A DNA stretch of 64,000 nt from Microbulbifer hainanensis (lineage in GTDB: Bacteria; Pseudomonadota; Gammaproteobacteria; Pseudomonadales; Cellvibrionaceae): NCBI RefSeq assembly GCF_014904735.1, contig NZ_JACZCR010000033.1:186001-250000 (forward strand), read 5' to 3'. The notes under the pieces are model-generated. The model saw only the letters and a program-made list of their open reading frames with translations. It did not search any database and was not told where the DNA came from. Each line of letters begins with the position of its first letter. Position 1 is the stretch's first letter. Both the position numbers and the translations under genes were made by a program. Below, piece by piece: positions 46,913 to 57,033 of the stretch.

Positions 46913-47196
46913 AAACCCTGTGTGATATCTATCGCAGTCCGCGCGAAGAGGAGATGTACCTCTATGTCGACAAGCGCGAAGGTACGGTGCGGGTGCCGGA
47001 AAAACTGCTGGAACTCTTCGGGACGCCCAAGCATCTGATGACCATGGTGCTGACTCCGGACAAACAGCTTGCTCGCGCCGGCGCCGACAAGGTACTCAGC
47101 GAGATCCGCGAACGCGGTTACTATCTGCAGATGCCGCCCGCGCGGGACCACGAGATGCGAGCGATTGCTGTGCAGAACAGCAAATTGCAACGCTGA
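46909..47196 (+). CDS. ycgL: YcgL domain protein
   Basis: This 95-residue protein matches the YcgL family: MYLYVDKREGTVRVPEKLLELFG and LARAGADKVLSEIRERGYYLQMPP are conserved blocks. It starts at GTG (GTGA overlap with rnd) with GGAGGAA upstream. The family is linked to RNase D or ribosome-related functions by gene position, but no activity is proven. A longer open frame covering this region (from 46414) is not coding upstream of 46909. Confidence 0.9.
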   Translation: MKTLCDIYRSPREEEMYLYVDKREGTVRVPEKLLELFGTPKHLMTMVLTPDKQLARAGADKVLSEIRERGYYLQMPPARDHEMRAIAVQNSKLQR

Positions 47197-47205
47197 GGTC
47201 TGGCT

Positions 47206-47661
47206 ATGCCAAATCGGGAAACACCCTTCTGGCAACGCAAGGCGCTCAGTGAAATGAGCGAGTCAGAGTGGGAGTCGCTGTGCGACGGCTGTGGCCGCTG
47301 TTGCCTGCACCGGCTGCAGGATGAAGACAGCGAAGAGGTCTATACCACCAATATTGCCTGCCGTTTGCTGGATACCCACTCCTGTCAGTGCGGCGATTAT
47401 ACCAACCGCAAAAAAATCGTGCCGGACTGTATTCAGCTGCGCGAACAGGATCTGCGCAAGTTTGACTGGCTGCCGTACACCTGCGCTTACCGCACCCTGG
47501 CGGAGGGGCGTGCGTTGGAGTCCTGGCATCCACTGCTGTCCGGCAGTGCAGAATCGGTACACGAGGCCGGGATCTCGGTGCGCGGCTGTGTCATCAGTGA
47601 AGAGCTTGTACACCCGGACGACTTTGAAGAGCATATTGTCACCTGGGTCGGCGACGAGTAA
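47206..47661 (+). CDS. ycgN: YcgN family cysteine-cluster protein
   Basis: This 151-residue protein of the UPF0260 family has the metal-binding Cys cluster [12 protein letters not shown] (near residue 27), [14 protein letters not shown] and PDCIQL, likely a zinc or Fe-S site. It lies 9 bases after ycgL, a conserved rnd-ycgL-ycgN order. The function is unknown. Confidence 0.93.
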   Translation: MPNRETPFWQRKALSEMSESEWESLCDGCGRCCLHRLQDEDSEEVYTTNIACRLLDTHSCQCGDYTNRKKIVPDCIQLREQDLRKFDWLPYTCAYRTLAEGRALESWHPLLSGSAESVHEAGISVRGCVISEELVHPDDFEEHIVTWVGDE

Positions 47662-47770
47662 TTTGCCATTAAGTTGAACGGCGTCGGTTCTGCGCAGCGG
47701 ACGGTGCGTACAATAGTGACCTCAACTGATCCCAAATATCTGTATTGACGAAAAGAAGTAAAAAAGCACT

Positions 47771-48151
47771 ATGCCAGAAGATTATCGCTTAGCCTGGATG
47801 TTTTATATCGCCGGTACCATTGTTCTGCTGCTGGCGGGCTGGTGGTTTATGCGCAAATGGCGCTGGGGCTGGCTGCGCCGCACCCTGTTGCTGGTGTCCG
47901 CTGCTTCGCTGCTGGTACCTGTCCACAGCGGCGTTGAAGATGCACCGATCAGCCCGGTGCTGCCGCTGTTTGCGTACCAGACAGTTTTTGAGGAGGGCGG
48001 TGCGACTCCGGAAGTCACCGCCAATCTCATCTTTGCTGCCGGTGGCGCTCTTGCGCTTATGACCATTTGGGGGTTGATTGGGCTCTATGTCGGGCACCGC
48101 CGCGAAAAACGCCGCGAGTTCGAAGAGGATCCCTATTTCAGCGAGCGCTGA
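47771..48151 (+). CDS. Small membrane protein, unknown function
   Basis: This 126-residue protein has three hydrophobic helices (residues about 8-27, 35-50 and 88-110: FAAGGALALMTIWGLIGLYVG) and a charged C-terminus (HRREKRREFEEDPYF). No family was recognised. It lies downstream of the ycgN gene and upstream of another membrane protein, without overlap. An AAGAAGTAAAAAAG purine stretch precedes the ATG. Confidence 0.72.
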   Translation: MPEDYRLAWMFYIAGTIVLLLAGWWFMRKWRWGWLRRTLLLVSAASLLVPVHSGVEDAPISPVLPLFAYQTVFEEGGATPEVTANLIFAAGGALALMTIWGLIGLYVGHRREKRREFEEDPYFSER

Positions 48152-48449
48152 GTCTCCCTGCTATCCCGGTCCGGTCTGTTGCCATTCTCGCCTTGATGGT
48201 GGGGTGGCACCGGCCGAGACATATCTCACATTGTTACTCCGTTCGCCGATCAATGGCGCCTTAATCCCTCTTCTCGACCACTGTCTTCTGCGACAACTGC
48301 TATATCTATAGGGCTGGTCTCGACCTGGCGCGGGACCGATCACAATAGAAAAATGCCGGCAGGTAAACGGGACAAATGGGTAACTTTCAGTCATCGCGCG
48401 GGCGATCTGATACCTCGAACTCCCGGCCGCGCATGGCAGAGGAACACGG
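48152..48449. other. Intergenic region with no recognised feature
   Basis: This 298-base stretch precedes the winged-helix membrane protein gene. No promoter, RNA or reading frame stands out; an AGAGGAA at 48437-48443 just before the next ATG is the ribosome-binding site. Confidence 0.5.
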
Positions 48450-49130
48450 ATGCTCGACCATCTGCTCATATTGACCGCGGTAATGCTGGTGTCCGGAATT
48501 CTCGGCGGTCTGGTGAATTACTACCAGATGCTGTTTACCGAAGAGGATCCCGCCGGCCTCGCGCGCTGCCTGATCATGGGGCTGTGCGGCGCATTAATGG
48601 TGCCGATCTTTCTGAAATTTACCCAGAGCGACCTGCTGATCGAGATCCAGGGGGATCCCTCGCGGCTGTTACTGTTTACCGGCTACTGCTTGCTGGCGGC
48701 GATTGCATCGCGCATGTTTGTGTTCAATGCCGCGCGCCGGCAGCTGCGCGACGCCAGCATCGCGCGCGCGCGGGTCGAAAACCTGGAGCAGGAACTGCGC
48801 GCCATGCAGCTGGAAATAATGCCGCTGCTGGAGCACGAGATCGAGGGTGACCCGGAGCAGGGCCCGACCCTGGACTTCAACCAGATTCGCAAGCTGGATG
48901 ACAATGCCCTGCATGTACTCAGTCTGCTGAATAACGGCGACTGCGTATTCCGCTCCCTGTCCGGCATGGTGCAGGAGGGGGGCATGGAAACCAATTCCGC
49001 CGCGCGCGCCCTCAACAGCCTGCTGGTACTGGAAATGGTCGGCAAGATCCACAGTCACCTGGGAATCCGCTGGTATATCACTGACAAGGGCCGCCAGGTA
49101 GTGCATCGCCGCAGCACCCAGGTCGCCTAG
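48450..49130 (+). CDS. Membrane protein with C-terminal helical and winged-helix-like region
   Basis: This 226-residue protein has three transmembrane segments (about 5-20, 38-55 and 72-92), a coiled coil (about 93-135, RARVENLEQELRAMQLEIM) and a C-terminal region resembling a winged helix (DDNALHVLSLLNNGDCVFRS, WYITDKGRQVVHRR). It resembles proteins annotated as YEATS-associated-helix membrane proteins, but this match is from memory and weak. AGAGGAA lies 7 bases upstream of the ATG. The function is unknown. Confidence 0.75.
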   Translation: MLDHLLILTAVMLVSGILGGLVNYYQMLFTEEDPAGLARCLIMGLCGALMVPIFLKFTQSDLLIEIQGDPSRLLLFTGYCLLAAIASRMFVFNAARRQLRDASIARARVENLEQELRAMQLEIMPLLEHEIEGDPEQGPTLDFNQIRKLDDNALHVLSLLNNGDCVFRSLSGMVQEGGMETNSAARALNSLLVLEMVGKIHSHLGIRWYITDKGRQVVHRRSTQVA

Positions 49131-49327
49131 CGCTCCCGCCTCCTCTCCCCTGCAAGCCACCGCGCTTTCCCGCCGGTCCTCGCCATCATCGAGGGTCGGC
49201 GATCTCAGCTTTCCGTATCCCGCCCAGAAAACTCGTCAAGCGGATTGAGCGGTCCCGCCTTTTCCCTGCTTGTCCCGATCAATTATTATGCGTTCTTACT
49301 AGAGAGTCTGGGCAATCTGGAGTGACG

Positions 49328-50173
49328 ATGAAATTTACCGGTACGGACAGCTACGTAGCTACCGAAGACCTGCAGATGGCCGTGAACGCGGCGGTCACCC
49401 TGCAGCGACCGCTGTTGATCAAGGGCGAGCCGGGCACCGGCAAGACCCTGCTTGCCGAAGAGGTGGCCAGCAGCCTGGGGATGAAACTGATTCAGTGGCA
49501 TATCAAATCCACCACCAAAGCGCAGCAGGGGCTCTATGAGTACGATGCCGTCTCGCGTCTGCGGGATTCCCAGCTGGGGGTGGACAAGGTTCACGATATC
49601 AGTAACTACATCAAGCGCGGCAAATTATGGGAAGCCTTCGCTGCGGATGAACAGGTGGTGCTGTTGATCGACGAAATCGACAAGGCGGATATCGAGTTTC
49701 CCAACGACCTGCTGGTGGAATTGGATCGCATGGAGTTTTTCGTTTACGAAACCGGCGAAACCATCAAAGCCAAGCAGCGCCCCATCGTCATCATCACCTC
49801 TAACAACGAAAAGGAACTGCCGGACGCCTTCCTGCGCCGCTGCTTTTTCCACTACATCAGTTTCCCCGACCGCGACACCATGCACAGTATCGTGGATGTG
49901 CACTATCCGGGTATCAAGCAGCAGCTGGTCGCCGAAGCAATGGATATATTCTTCCAATTGCGCGAAGTACCGGGTCTGAAGAAAAAGCCCTCCACCTCCG
50001 AATTGATCGACTGGTTGAAGCTGCTGCTGGCCGACGATATCCCGGATGAAGTCCTGAAGAACCGCGATACCAAAAGCGCGATTCCGCCGCTATATGGCGC
50101 CCTGCTGAAAAACGAGCAGGATGTACATATGCTGGAGCGCCTCGCCTTTATGGCGCGCCGGGAAAATCGCTAA
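49328..50173 (+). CDS. MoxR-type AAA+ ATPase
   Basis: This 281-residue AAA+ protein has Walker A GEPGTGKT (near 36), Walker B LLIDEIDKAD (near 112), sensor 1 IITSNNEKELPDAF (near 158) and an R-finger region LRRCFFHYISFP. It is paired with a VWA-domain gene 60 bases downstream, the MoxR-CoxE type module used for metal-centre or complex assembly. GGAG lies 5 bases before the ATG; the in-frame GTG at 49322 overlaps it. Confidence 0.93.
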   Translation: MKFTGTDSYVATEDLQMAVNAAVTLQRPLLIKGEPGTGKTLLAEEVASSLGMKLIQWHIKSTTKAQQGLYEYDAVSRLRDSQLGVDKVHDISNYIKRGKLWEAFAADEQVVLLIDEIDKADIEFPNDLLVELDRMEFFVYETGETIKAKQRPIVIITSNNEKELPDAFLRRCFFHYISFPDRDTMHSIVDVHYPGIKQQLVAEAMDIFFQLREVPGLKKKPSTSELIDWLKLLLADDIPDEVLKNRDTKSAIPPLYGALLKNEQDVHMLERLAFMARRENR

Positions 50174-50233
50174 CGATATGTGTTCGGGGCGGCACCGTGC
50201 CCGGCGCCGCTCCTAAGGTTCTGCAAGGTTTTT

Positions 50234-51415
50234 ATGCTTATCGGTTTTTTCCTCAATCTGCGCCGCTACAAGCTGCCGGTTTCCGTCACCGAGTTACTCG
50301 CCCTGCTCGAGGCACTGCAGCAGCGCCTGGTATTTGCCGACCTGGAATCGTTCTATTTCCTGGCGCGCACCTGCATGGTCAAGGACGAGAAGCACTTTGA
50401 TAAATTCGACCGCGCTTTTGACGCCTATTTCAAAGACCTGGAAACCCTGGATGATCTGTTTGAACAGATGATTCCCGAGGACTGGCTGCGGGCGGAATTT
50501 CTCAAGCAATTGAGTGAGGAAGAAAAAGCCAAGATCGAAAGCCTGGGCGGACTGGAAAAACTGCTGGAGGAATTCCAGAAGCGTCTCGACGAACAGAAAG
50601 AGCGTCACAGCGGCGGCAATCGCTGGGTCGGTACCGGCGGCACCAGTCCGTTCGGTAACAGCGGTTACAACCCGGAAGGTATCCGTGTTGGCGGTAACAG
50701 CCGCAATCGCTCGGCGGTCAAGGTGTGGCAGAAGCGCCAGTTCAAGAATCTCGATGACAGCGTCACCCTGGGTACGCGAAATATCCAGGTGGCCCTGCGC
50801 AAGTTGCGCAAGTTTGCGCGATCGGGGGCGGCAGAAGAACTGGATCTCGACGATACCATCTCGTCCACCGCCCGCAATGCTGGCCTGCTGGATATCAAGA
50901 TGGTGCCGGAACGCCACAATGCGATAAAAGTCCTGATTTTCTTCGATGTTGGCGGATCCATGGATCCCTATATTCGCGTCTGCGAGGAGCTTTTTTCCGC
51001 GTGTCGCTCCGAATTCAAGCACCTGGAGTATTTTTATTTCCACAATTTTGTCTACGAGCATGTGTGGAAGGACAACCAGCGCCGCTACAGCGAAACTACC
51101 CCGTTGCTGGAAGTGCTGCGCACATACGGCAAAGACTACAAGGTGATCTTTGTCGGCGACGCCTCCATGGCGCCCTATGAAATCACCAGCCGTTTCGGCA
51201 GTGTCGAGCATATGAACGAGGAGCCCGGTGCGGCCTGGATGGAGCGGGTTACCGATACCTACAGCAATCTGATCTGGTTGAACCCGGTGGGGCAGGAATA
51301 CTGGCAGTACACGCCCAGTATCGGTCTGGCCGAGCGGCTGGTAAACGGGCAGATGTACCCGATGACGCTGGAAGGCCTGGACCGGGCGATCGCCCGGCTG
51401 GTCAAGGGGCGCTAG
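50234..51415 (+). CDS. VWA-domain protein, CoxE-like, partner of the MoxR ATPase
   Basis: This 393-residue protein has an N-terminal helical domain (LIGFFLNLRRYKLPVSVTELL) and a Gly/Asn/Ser-rich linker (NRWVGTGGTSPFGNSGYNPE, near 130-150). Its C-terminal von Willebrand A domain has the MIDAS-like DVGGSMD (near residue 237; the canonical DxSxS serine is Gly here), and IFVGDASMAPYE and GLAERLVNGQMYPMT follow. With the MoxR ATPase it probably forms a chaperone module; the client is not encoded nearby. The start at 50234 is chosen from the family pattern; the frame is open further upstream. Confidence 0.9.
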   Translation: MLIGFFLNLRRYKLPVSVTELLALLEALQQRLVFADLESFYFLARTCMVKDEKHFDKFDRAFDAYFKDLETLDDLFEQMIPEDWLRAEFLKQLSEEEKAKIESLGGLEKLLEEFQKRLDEQKERHSGGNRWVGTGGTSPFGNSGYNPEGIRVGGNSRNRSAVKVWQKRQFKNLDDSVTLGTRNIQVALRKLRKFARSGAAEELDLDDTISSTARNAGLLDIKMVPERHNAIKVLIFFDVGGSMDPYIRVCEELFSACRSEFKHLEYFYFHNFVYEHVWKDNQRRYSETTPLLEVLRTYGKDYKVIFVGDASMAPYEITSRFGSVEHMNEEPGAAWMERVTDTYSNLIWLNPVGQEYWQYTPSIGLAERLVNGQMYPMTLEGLDRAIARLVKGR

Positions 51416-51437
51416 GGCGACCTGAAACGGTCGCCCT
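51414..51437. terminator. Hairpin between VWA gene and POT gene
   Basis: AGGGCGACC and GGTCGCCCT form a perfect 9-bp stem around TGAAAC, spanning the VWA stop codon. It sits between convergent genes but has no T-run. Confidence 0.5.
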
Positions 51438-51451
51438 GCACCGAGCCGCCG

Positions 51452-52930
51452 TCAGTCGGCGGAGAAGTGGCGGGGCGGTGTGCCCTCGTGGTCGGCGGTG
51501 ATACTGATTTCTTCCTTGGTGGCCGGCCTGATTTCCGTGTGCTCTTGTTCCGCACCGTGCATCCAGTCCACCAGTTTGTTGCGCAGGAAGAACAGCAATA
51601 TACCGGCGAAGATCGCAGCCAGTGCTACGCCGCCAAATGTCTCCAGCGGACCGTTTTCACCCACCAGTTTACCGATTTCCGCCGCGCCCTTATTGGCGAT
51701 ACCGATAAAGGCAAACCACAGGCCCATCATCAGCGAGACAAAGCGCAGCGGCGAGAGTTTGGTCACCATCGAGAGGCCGATTGGCGACAGGCACAATTCG
51801 CCGATGGTGTGGAATACGTAGGCGAGCACCAGCCACCACGGACTCGCCTTGATGGTCTCCGAGTCGCCGATTTGCAATGCCGCACCGCACATGGAAACAA
51901 AGCCGAGGCCGAGGAAAATCAGGCCCATGCTGAATTTGGTCGGCGAATTGGGCTCGCGATCGCCGAGGCCAACCCACAGGCTTGCCATGATCGGGGCCAG
52001 GATGATGATGAACAGCGGGTTGACCATCTGCAGCCAGCTCGCCGGAATTTCAAAGCCGAAAATATGCAGGTCAGTGTTGTATTTGGCAAACAGGTTCATG
52101 GACCCGGCCGCCTGTTCAAAACCGGCCCAGAAGACGACGGTGAACAGGCCGAGAATCAGGATGACCTTGATGCGGTCGCGCTCTTCCGGTGTCAGCGGTT
52201 TGTGTTTGTCCGCCGCATTGGTTTTCTGTCCCAGTTTGGCGGAGGGCTTTACGCCGATTTCGCCGAGGTAATGGTGCGACTTGAGCAGCTGCAGGATCAC
52301 GCCCAGCAGCATGCCGATACCGGCGACGATAAAGCCCAGCTGGTAGTTGACCTTCTCGCCAATCCAGCCCACCACTAGGTAGCCGAGAATGGAGCCGATG
52401 TTGATGCCCATGTAGAAGATGGTGAAGGCGGTATCGCGGCGTTTGTCACCCTCTTCGTAAAGGTCGCCCACCATGGTGGATATATTGGGTTTGAAAAAGC
52501 CGTTGCCGATGATCATCAGCGCCAGCCCGAGCCACAGGAAGTAAATTTCGGTACCGTCCGGTAGCCATTTATGCGGGAAGCCCAGCGAAAACTGGCCGAA
52601 CATCATCAGGATGCCGCCAAAAATGATACTTCTCCGCTGCCCCCAGACATTGTCCGCGACCCAGCCGCCGACGATCGGCGTCAGGTAGACCAGCATCGCG
52701 TACCAGCCGAGATAACTGAGCGCCTGGGATTGGAGCTCGGTCTGGGACATCTGTTGCCAGCCGAATACCGCCGCGGTAGCGGCGGAGGTGAGATAGAAGA
52801 CGAAGATGCCGCGCATGCCGTAATAGCTGAGTCGCTCCCACATCTCTGTGCCGAACAGGAGATACAGGCCTTTGGGGTGGCCGAGCATTTCTCCGGCGCT
52901 GGCGGGCGGTCTGGGCTTGAGCTCTTGCAT
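51452..52930 (-). CDS. POT-family proton-dependent oligopeptide transporter (second copy)
   Basis: This 492-residue MFS peptide symporter has EMWERLSYYGMRG near residue 31 and FYMGINIGSILGYL near 166, the two PTR2 signatures. About 14 hydrophobic segments are present, with a long loop around 250 (KTNAADKHKPLTPEERDRIK). It is a distant paralogue of the 17278-18801 transporter. It is probably monocistronic, divergent from hrpA. Confidence 0.93.
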   Translation of the reverse strand: MQELKPRPPASAGEMLGHPKGLYLLFGTEMWERLSYYGMRGIFVFYLTSAATAAVFGWQQMSQTELQSQALSYLGWYAMLVYLTPIVGGWVADNVWGQRRSIIFGGILMMFGQFSLGFPHKWLPDGTEIYFLWLGLALMIIGNGFFKPNISTMVGDLYEEGDKRRDTAFTIFYMGINIGSILGYLVVGWIGEKVNYQLGFIVAGIGMLLGVILQLLKSHHYLGEIGVKPSAKLGQKTNAADKHKPLTPEERDRIKVILILGLFTVVFWAGFEQAAGSMNLFAKYNTDLHIFGFEIPASWLQMVNPLFIIILAPIMASLWVGLGDREPNSPTKFSMGLIFLGLGFVSMCGAALQIGDSETIKASPWWLVLAYVFHTIGELCLSPIGLSMVTKLSPLRFVSLMMGLWFAFIGIANKGAAEIGKLVGENGPLETFGGVALAAIFAGILLFFLRNKLVDWMHGAEQEHTEIRPATKEEISITADHEGTPPRHFSAD

Positions 52931-53068
52931 TGGGGTACCTCTGGCAAGTTGCGGGCAGCAGCCGGCGCGAACAGGCGCGAATGGCGGTGTCGACCTGAGT
53001 ATAGTTCAGCGCCAACGCAGAACAGGGGCCGGGCAGTTTCGCCTCGTGCTGAGCGGTTATCGCGCGGT

Positions 53069-53074
53069 ATAATC
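53069..53074 (+). promoter_or_regulatory. Candidate -10 element (TATAAT) for hrpA
   Basis: A perfect TATAAT lies 27 bases upstream of the hrpA ATG; a -35 element is not evident at the expected spacing. Confidence 0.45.
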
Positions 53075-53100
53075 CGCCGTTTGCCATTTTGCTGTAACTC

Positions 53101-56100
53101 ATGAGTCACACCGAAGCCAGTACCCAACTCGACGCCCTGGAAGCCCTGTTACCCCTGTGTATGGGCGTCGACCGCCAGCGCCTGGGCAAGACCCTGGGCA
53201 ACGCGCGGCGACGCCTGCGAGAAGGGAAACCGGCGGATCGCATGCTTGCGCAGCTGGGCGAGCAGATAGAGGTGTCGCGCGCGCTCGCGGCGGAGCGCCG
53301 GGACAAGCAGCCAAAGGTCACCTGGCCGGAAGCGCTGCCGGTGGTGGCGCGGCGCGACGAGATTGCCGAGCTGATCGATGCAAATCAGGTAGTCGTGGTC
53401 GCCGGGGAAACGGGCTCTGGCAAGACCACCCAGCTGCCGAAAATCTGCCTGGAACTGGGGCGCGGTGTTCAGGGCCAGATTGGTCACACCCAGCCGCGGC
53501 GGATCGCCGCGCGCACGGTGGCCAACCGGATCGCCGAAGAGCTGGGTCAGCCGCTGGGCAACTCGGTCGGCTACCAGGTGCGCTTTACCGATCACAGCAC
53601 CGAACACACCCATATCAAGCTGATGACCGACGGCATCCTGCTGGCGGAGATCCAGCGCGATCCGCTGTTGAACAAGTACGATACGCTGATCATCGATGAG
53701 GCCCACGAACGCAGCCTCAATATTGATTTCCTGCTCGGTTACCTGAAGACCATCCTGCCCCGGCGCCCGGACCTGAAGCTGATCATTACGTCGGCCACCA
53801 TCGACCTGGAAAAGTTTTCACGGCATTTCGACGATGCGCCGATCATCGAAGTCTCAGGGCGCACCTACCCGGTGGAAATCCACTACCGACCGCCGGTGGA
53901 TAGCGATGCAGACCTGAATGCGCAGATCGTCGAAGGGGTAGAGGAGCTACTGCGCGAGGAGAAAGCTAGTGGCCGGCACTCCGGTGGCAAGCGCGGTGGC
54001 GATATCCTCGTGTTTATGAGCGGCGAGCGCGAGATCCGCGAGTGCGCGAAGGCGTTGCGGGACGCGCAGATTCCGCAGATGGAAGTACTGCCCCTGTATG
54101 CGCGCCTGAGCTTGGCAGAGCAGAACCGTGTGTTCCACGGTCACAAGGGCAGGCGCATCGTGCTGGCAACCAACGTGGCGGAAACGTCGATCACCGTGCC
54201 CGGTATCCGCTACGTGATCGACCCGGGTACTGCGCGTATCAGTCGCTACAGTTACCGCAGCAAGATTCAGCGACTGCCGGTAGAGGCCATTTCCCAGGCC
54301 AGTGCCAACCAGCGCGCCGGCCGCTGTGGCCGCGTCAGTGCGGGGGTCTGTATCCGTCTGTACGAAGAGCGGGACTTCGAGCAGCGCCCGGAATTTACCG
54401 ATGCGGAAATCCTGCGCACGAATCTCGCCGCGGTCATCCTGCAGATGCTACAGCTGCGCATCGGCGATATCCGCGACTTCCCGTTTGTCGATCCGCCGGA
54501 TCAGCGCCTGATCAACGACGGCTACAAGCTGCTGCAGGAACTGCAGGCGGTCAATGCACAGGGCCACGTGACCCCGCTCGGCCGCGCGCTGTCGCGCCTG
54601 CCGCTGGATCCGCGCCTCGGACGCATGCTGATGGCCGCGGCCGATGGCGACAGTCTGCGCGAAATACTGATCATCGTCGCCGCACTGGCCGTACAGGATC
54701 CGCGCGAGCGCCCGGCGGAAAAGCGCCAGGCTGCGGACGAGAAACACCGCCAGTGGCAGCACGAGCAGTCCGACTTCCTCTCTTATGTTCTGCTCTGGGA
54801 TGCATTTGAGGCGCAGCGCCAGGAGCTGAGCCAGAACCAGCTGCGGAAGTGGTGCCAGAAGAATTTCCTTTCCTGGCTGCGCATGCGCGAGTGGCGGGAC
54901 ATCCACCACCAGCTGCGCGTCGCCTGCCGCGAACTCAAAGTGAAGGAAAACCGCGAAGCGGCCGAATACGCGGCGGTGCACTGCGCGATTATCCCCGGCC
55001 TGCTGGGCAATATCGGCGTGCGCGACGAAAACAAGGAATTTCTCGGCTGCCGCAACCGCCGTTTTCATATTTTCCCCGGCTCCGGACAGTTCAAGAAGCC
55101 GCCGCGCTGGGTGGTGGCGGCGCAGCTGCTGGAAACCAGTCGCCTGTTTGCACACACGGTTGCCAAGATTGAACCGGACTGGGTGCTGGCCTCAGCAGAG
55201 CACCTGGTCAAACGCAATTATTTCGAGCCGCACTACGATGCCCGCGCCGGGCAGGTGATGGCCTTCGAGAAAATCTCCCTGTACGGCCTGGTGCTGGTGG
55301 AAAAGCGCCGTATCCACTTCGGGAAGCTGGATCCGGAGACCGCGCGCGAGGTATTCATTCGCCAGGCGCTGGTAGAACAGCGCTACCGCGGCAAAGGCCG
55401 TTTTCTGAAGCACTACCGGGACCTCCTTGCCGAGCTGGAAGATCTGGAAGCCAAGTCGCGTCGGCGCGATATTGTCGTCGACGACGAAGTGGTGTTCCGC
55501 TTTTTCGACGAGCGCGTACCGGAAGAGATCGTCAACCTGGCCGGTTTCGAGCACTGGCGCAAACAGGCCGAGCAAAAAGACCCGCAACTGCTGTTTATTC
55601 CCCGCGACCTGCTGATGCAGCAGAGTGCCGACCATGTTGGCGAAGCGCTGTTTCCCGACGAGCTGCAGGCCGGCGGGATCGAGTTTCCACTCGGCTATCA
55701 CTTTGAACCGGGCAGTCCTGCCGACGGTGTCAGTCTGCAGGTGCCGGTAGGCGCTCTGCACCAGGTGCCCGCCGCACGGCTGTCGTGGCTGGTGCCGGGG
55801 CTGCTGCGCGACAAGTGTATTGCGCTGGTGAAGGCGCTGCCGAAACAGTGGCGCAAGGTTTTCGTGCCGGTGCCGGCGGCGGTGGACCGCGCGCTGCCGC
55901 AAATGAAAGCGGACAATACACCGCTGTGGCAGTCGCTCGCCAAAGAGCTGTTGCGGCAGACCGCACAACAGCTTCCGGATGAAGCCTGGGAATCCGCCGA
56001 GCAGTCGCTGGAGGATTTTTACCGCTTCAACATCCAGGTGCTCGATGAGCAGGGCAAGTTGCTCGATCAGGGCCGCGACCTTGCTGCGCTGCAGGAGCGC

Positions 56101-57033
56101 TATCGCGACCGGGTACAGAAAGAGCTGGCCAGCGCCGGCGACGATTTCGAGCGCGACGGTATCGAGGTCTGGGACTTTGGCGACCTGCCGGAGACCCACA
56201 TACTGGATCGCGGCGGATTGAAAGTCCGCGCCTATCCCGCGCTGGTAGAGGGCCGGGACAGCGTGTCACTCAAGTTGCTGGACAACCCTGCCGAGGCCCG
56301 GCGATTGAGCCGCGCTGCCATCTGCCGGCTGGCGCTGCTACATCTGCCGGAACCGGTGAAATACCTGCGCAAAGAGCTGTTGCGGGGCAAGGAGCTGGGG
56401 CTTTCGGCGGCCGATCTGGGACGTCGCGAAGACGCCGCCGACGATATCCTGCTCGCGGCCGCGCGGGAGGTGTTCTGGCCGCAAGAGGACTGGCCGCGCA
56501 GCGAAGCGGAATTTCTACAGCGGCTGGAAGCGCGCAAAACCGAGTTGGTGGCGGTGGCGCAGGAATTCGGCCAGTTGCTGGTCAAAGTGTTGGCAGAGCT
56601 GGTGCCGCTGCGCAAGCAGATCAAACAGCAAAAAAACCTGGCCGTGGCGATGGCGGTGGGCGCTGTTCAGCAGCAACTGCAGCAGCTGTTCTACCGCGGT
56701 TTTCTGTTTGATACGCCGCTGGAGTGGCTGCGACAGTACGGCCGCTACCTGAAAGGAATTGGACTGCGCCTCGAAAAGGCGGCGCTGGACCCCAACCGCG
56801 ACCGCAAGCTGCAGGCCGAGTGGGATCAAGTGGCCGAGCCGTTTCAGGCGCTGGCGGAACGTCACTCCCCGCGCATGCTGGCGGCGGAACCCGAACTGCG
56901 GCAATTCCGCTGGATGTTGGAGGAGTTCCGCGTGTCTCTTTTTGCCCAGACACTGAAAACCCTGATGCCGGTATCCGCCAAGCGCCTGCGCAAGGCTTGG
57001 CAGGAGATTGAACAGGCGATCCCGCTCGGCTGA
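53101..57033 (+). CDS. hrpA: ATP-dependent RNA helicase HrpA
   Basis: This 1310-residue DEAH-box helicase has Walker A AGETGSGKTTQLPK (near 102), the DEAH box IIDEAHERS (near 200), SATID (motif III, near 230) and motif VI QRAGRCGRV (near 405). The long C-terminal DUF3418 region of HrpA follows. E. coli HrpA rescues stalled ribosomes on mRNA. Size and layout match the family. It is transcribed alone. Confidence 0.97.
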   Translation: MSHTEASTQLDALEALLPLCMGVDRQRLGKTLGNARRRLREGKPADRMLAQLGEQIEVSRALAAERRDKQPKVTWPEALPVVARRDEIAELIDANQVVVVAGETGSGKTTQLPKICLELGRGVQGQIGHTQPRRIAARTVANRIAEELGQPLGNSVGYQVRFTDHSTEHTHIKLMTDGILLAEIQRDPLLNKYDTLIIDEAHERSLNIDFLLGYLKTILPRRPDLKLIITSATIDLEKFSRHFDDAPIIEVSGRTYPVEIHYRPPVDSDADLNAQIVEGVEELLREEKASGRHSGGKRGGDILVFMSGEREIRECAKALRDAQIPQMEVLPLYARLSLAEQNRVFHGHKGRRIVLATNVAETSITVPGIRYVIDPGTARISRYSYRSKIQRLPVEAISQASANQRAGRCGRVSAGVCIRLYEERDFEQRPEFTDAEILRTNLAAVILQMLQLRIGDIRDFPFVDPPDQRLINDGYKLLQELQAVNAQGHVTPLGRALSRLPLDPRLGRMLMAAADGDSLREILIIVAALAVQDPRERPAEKRQAADEKHRQWQHEQSDFLSYVLLWDAFEAQRQELSQNQLRKWCQKNFLSWLRMREWRDIHHQLRVACRELKVKENREAAEYAAVHCAIIPGLLGNIGVRDENKEFLGCRNRRFHIFPGSGQFKKPPRWVVAAQLLETSRLFAHTVAKIEPDWVLASAEHLVKRNYFEPHYDARAGQVMAFEKISLYGLVLVEKRRIHFGKLDPETAREVFIRQALVEQRYRGKGRFLKHYRDLLAELEDLEAKSRRRDIVVDDEVVFRFFDERVPEEIVNLAGFEHWRKQAEQKDPQLLFIPRDLLMQQSADHVGEALFPDELQAGGIEFPLGYHFEPGSPADGVSLQVPVGALHQVPAARLSWLVPGLLRDKCIALVKALPKQWRKVFVPVPAAVDRALPQMKADNTPLWQSLAKELLRQTAQQLPDEAWESAEQSLEDFYRFNIQVLDEQGKLLDQGRDLAALQERYRDRVQKELASAGDDFERDGIEVWDFGDLPETHILDRGGLKVRAYPALVEGRDSVSLKLLDNPAEARRLSRAAICRLALLHLPEPVKYLRKELLRGKELGLSAADLGRREDAADDILLAAAREVFWPQEDWPRSEAEFLQRLEARKTELVAVAQEFGQLLVKVLAELVPLRKQIKQQKNLAVAMAVGAVQQQLQQLFYRGFLFDTPLEWLRQYGRYLKGIGLRLEKAALDPNRDRKLQAEWDQVAEPFQALAERHSPRMLAAEPELRQFRWMLEEFRVSLFAQTLKTLMPVSAKRLRKAWQEIEQAIPLG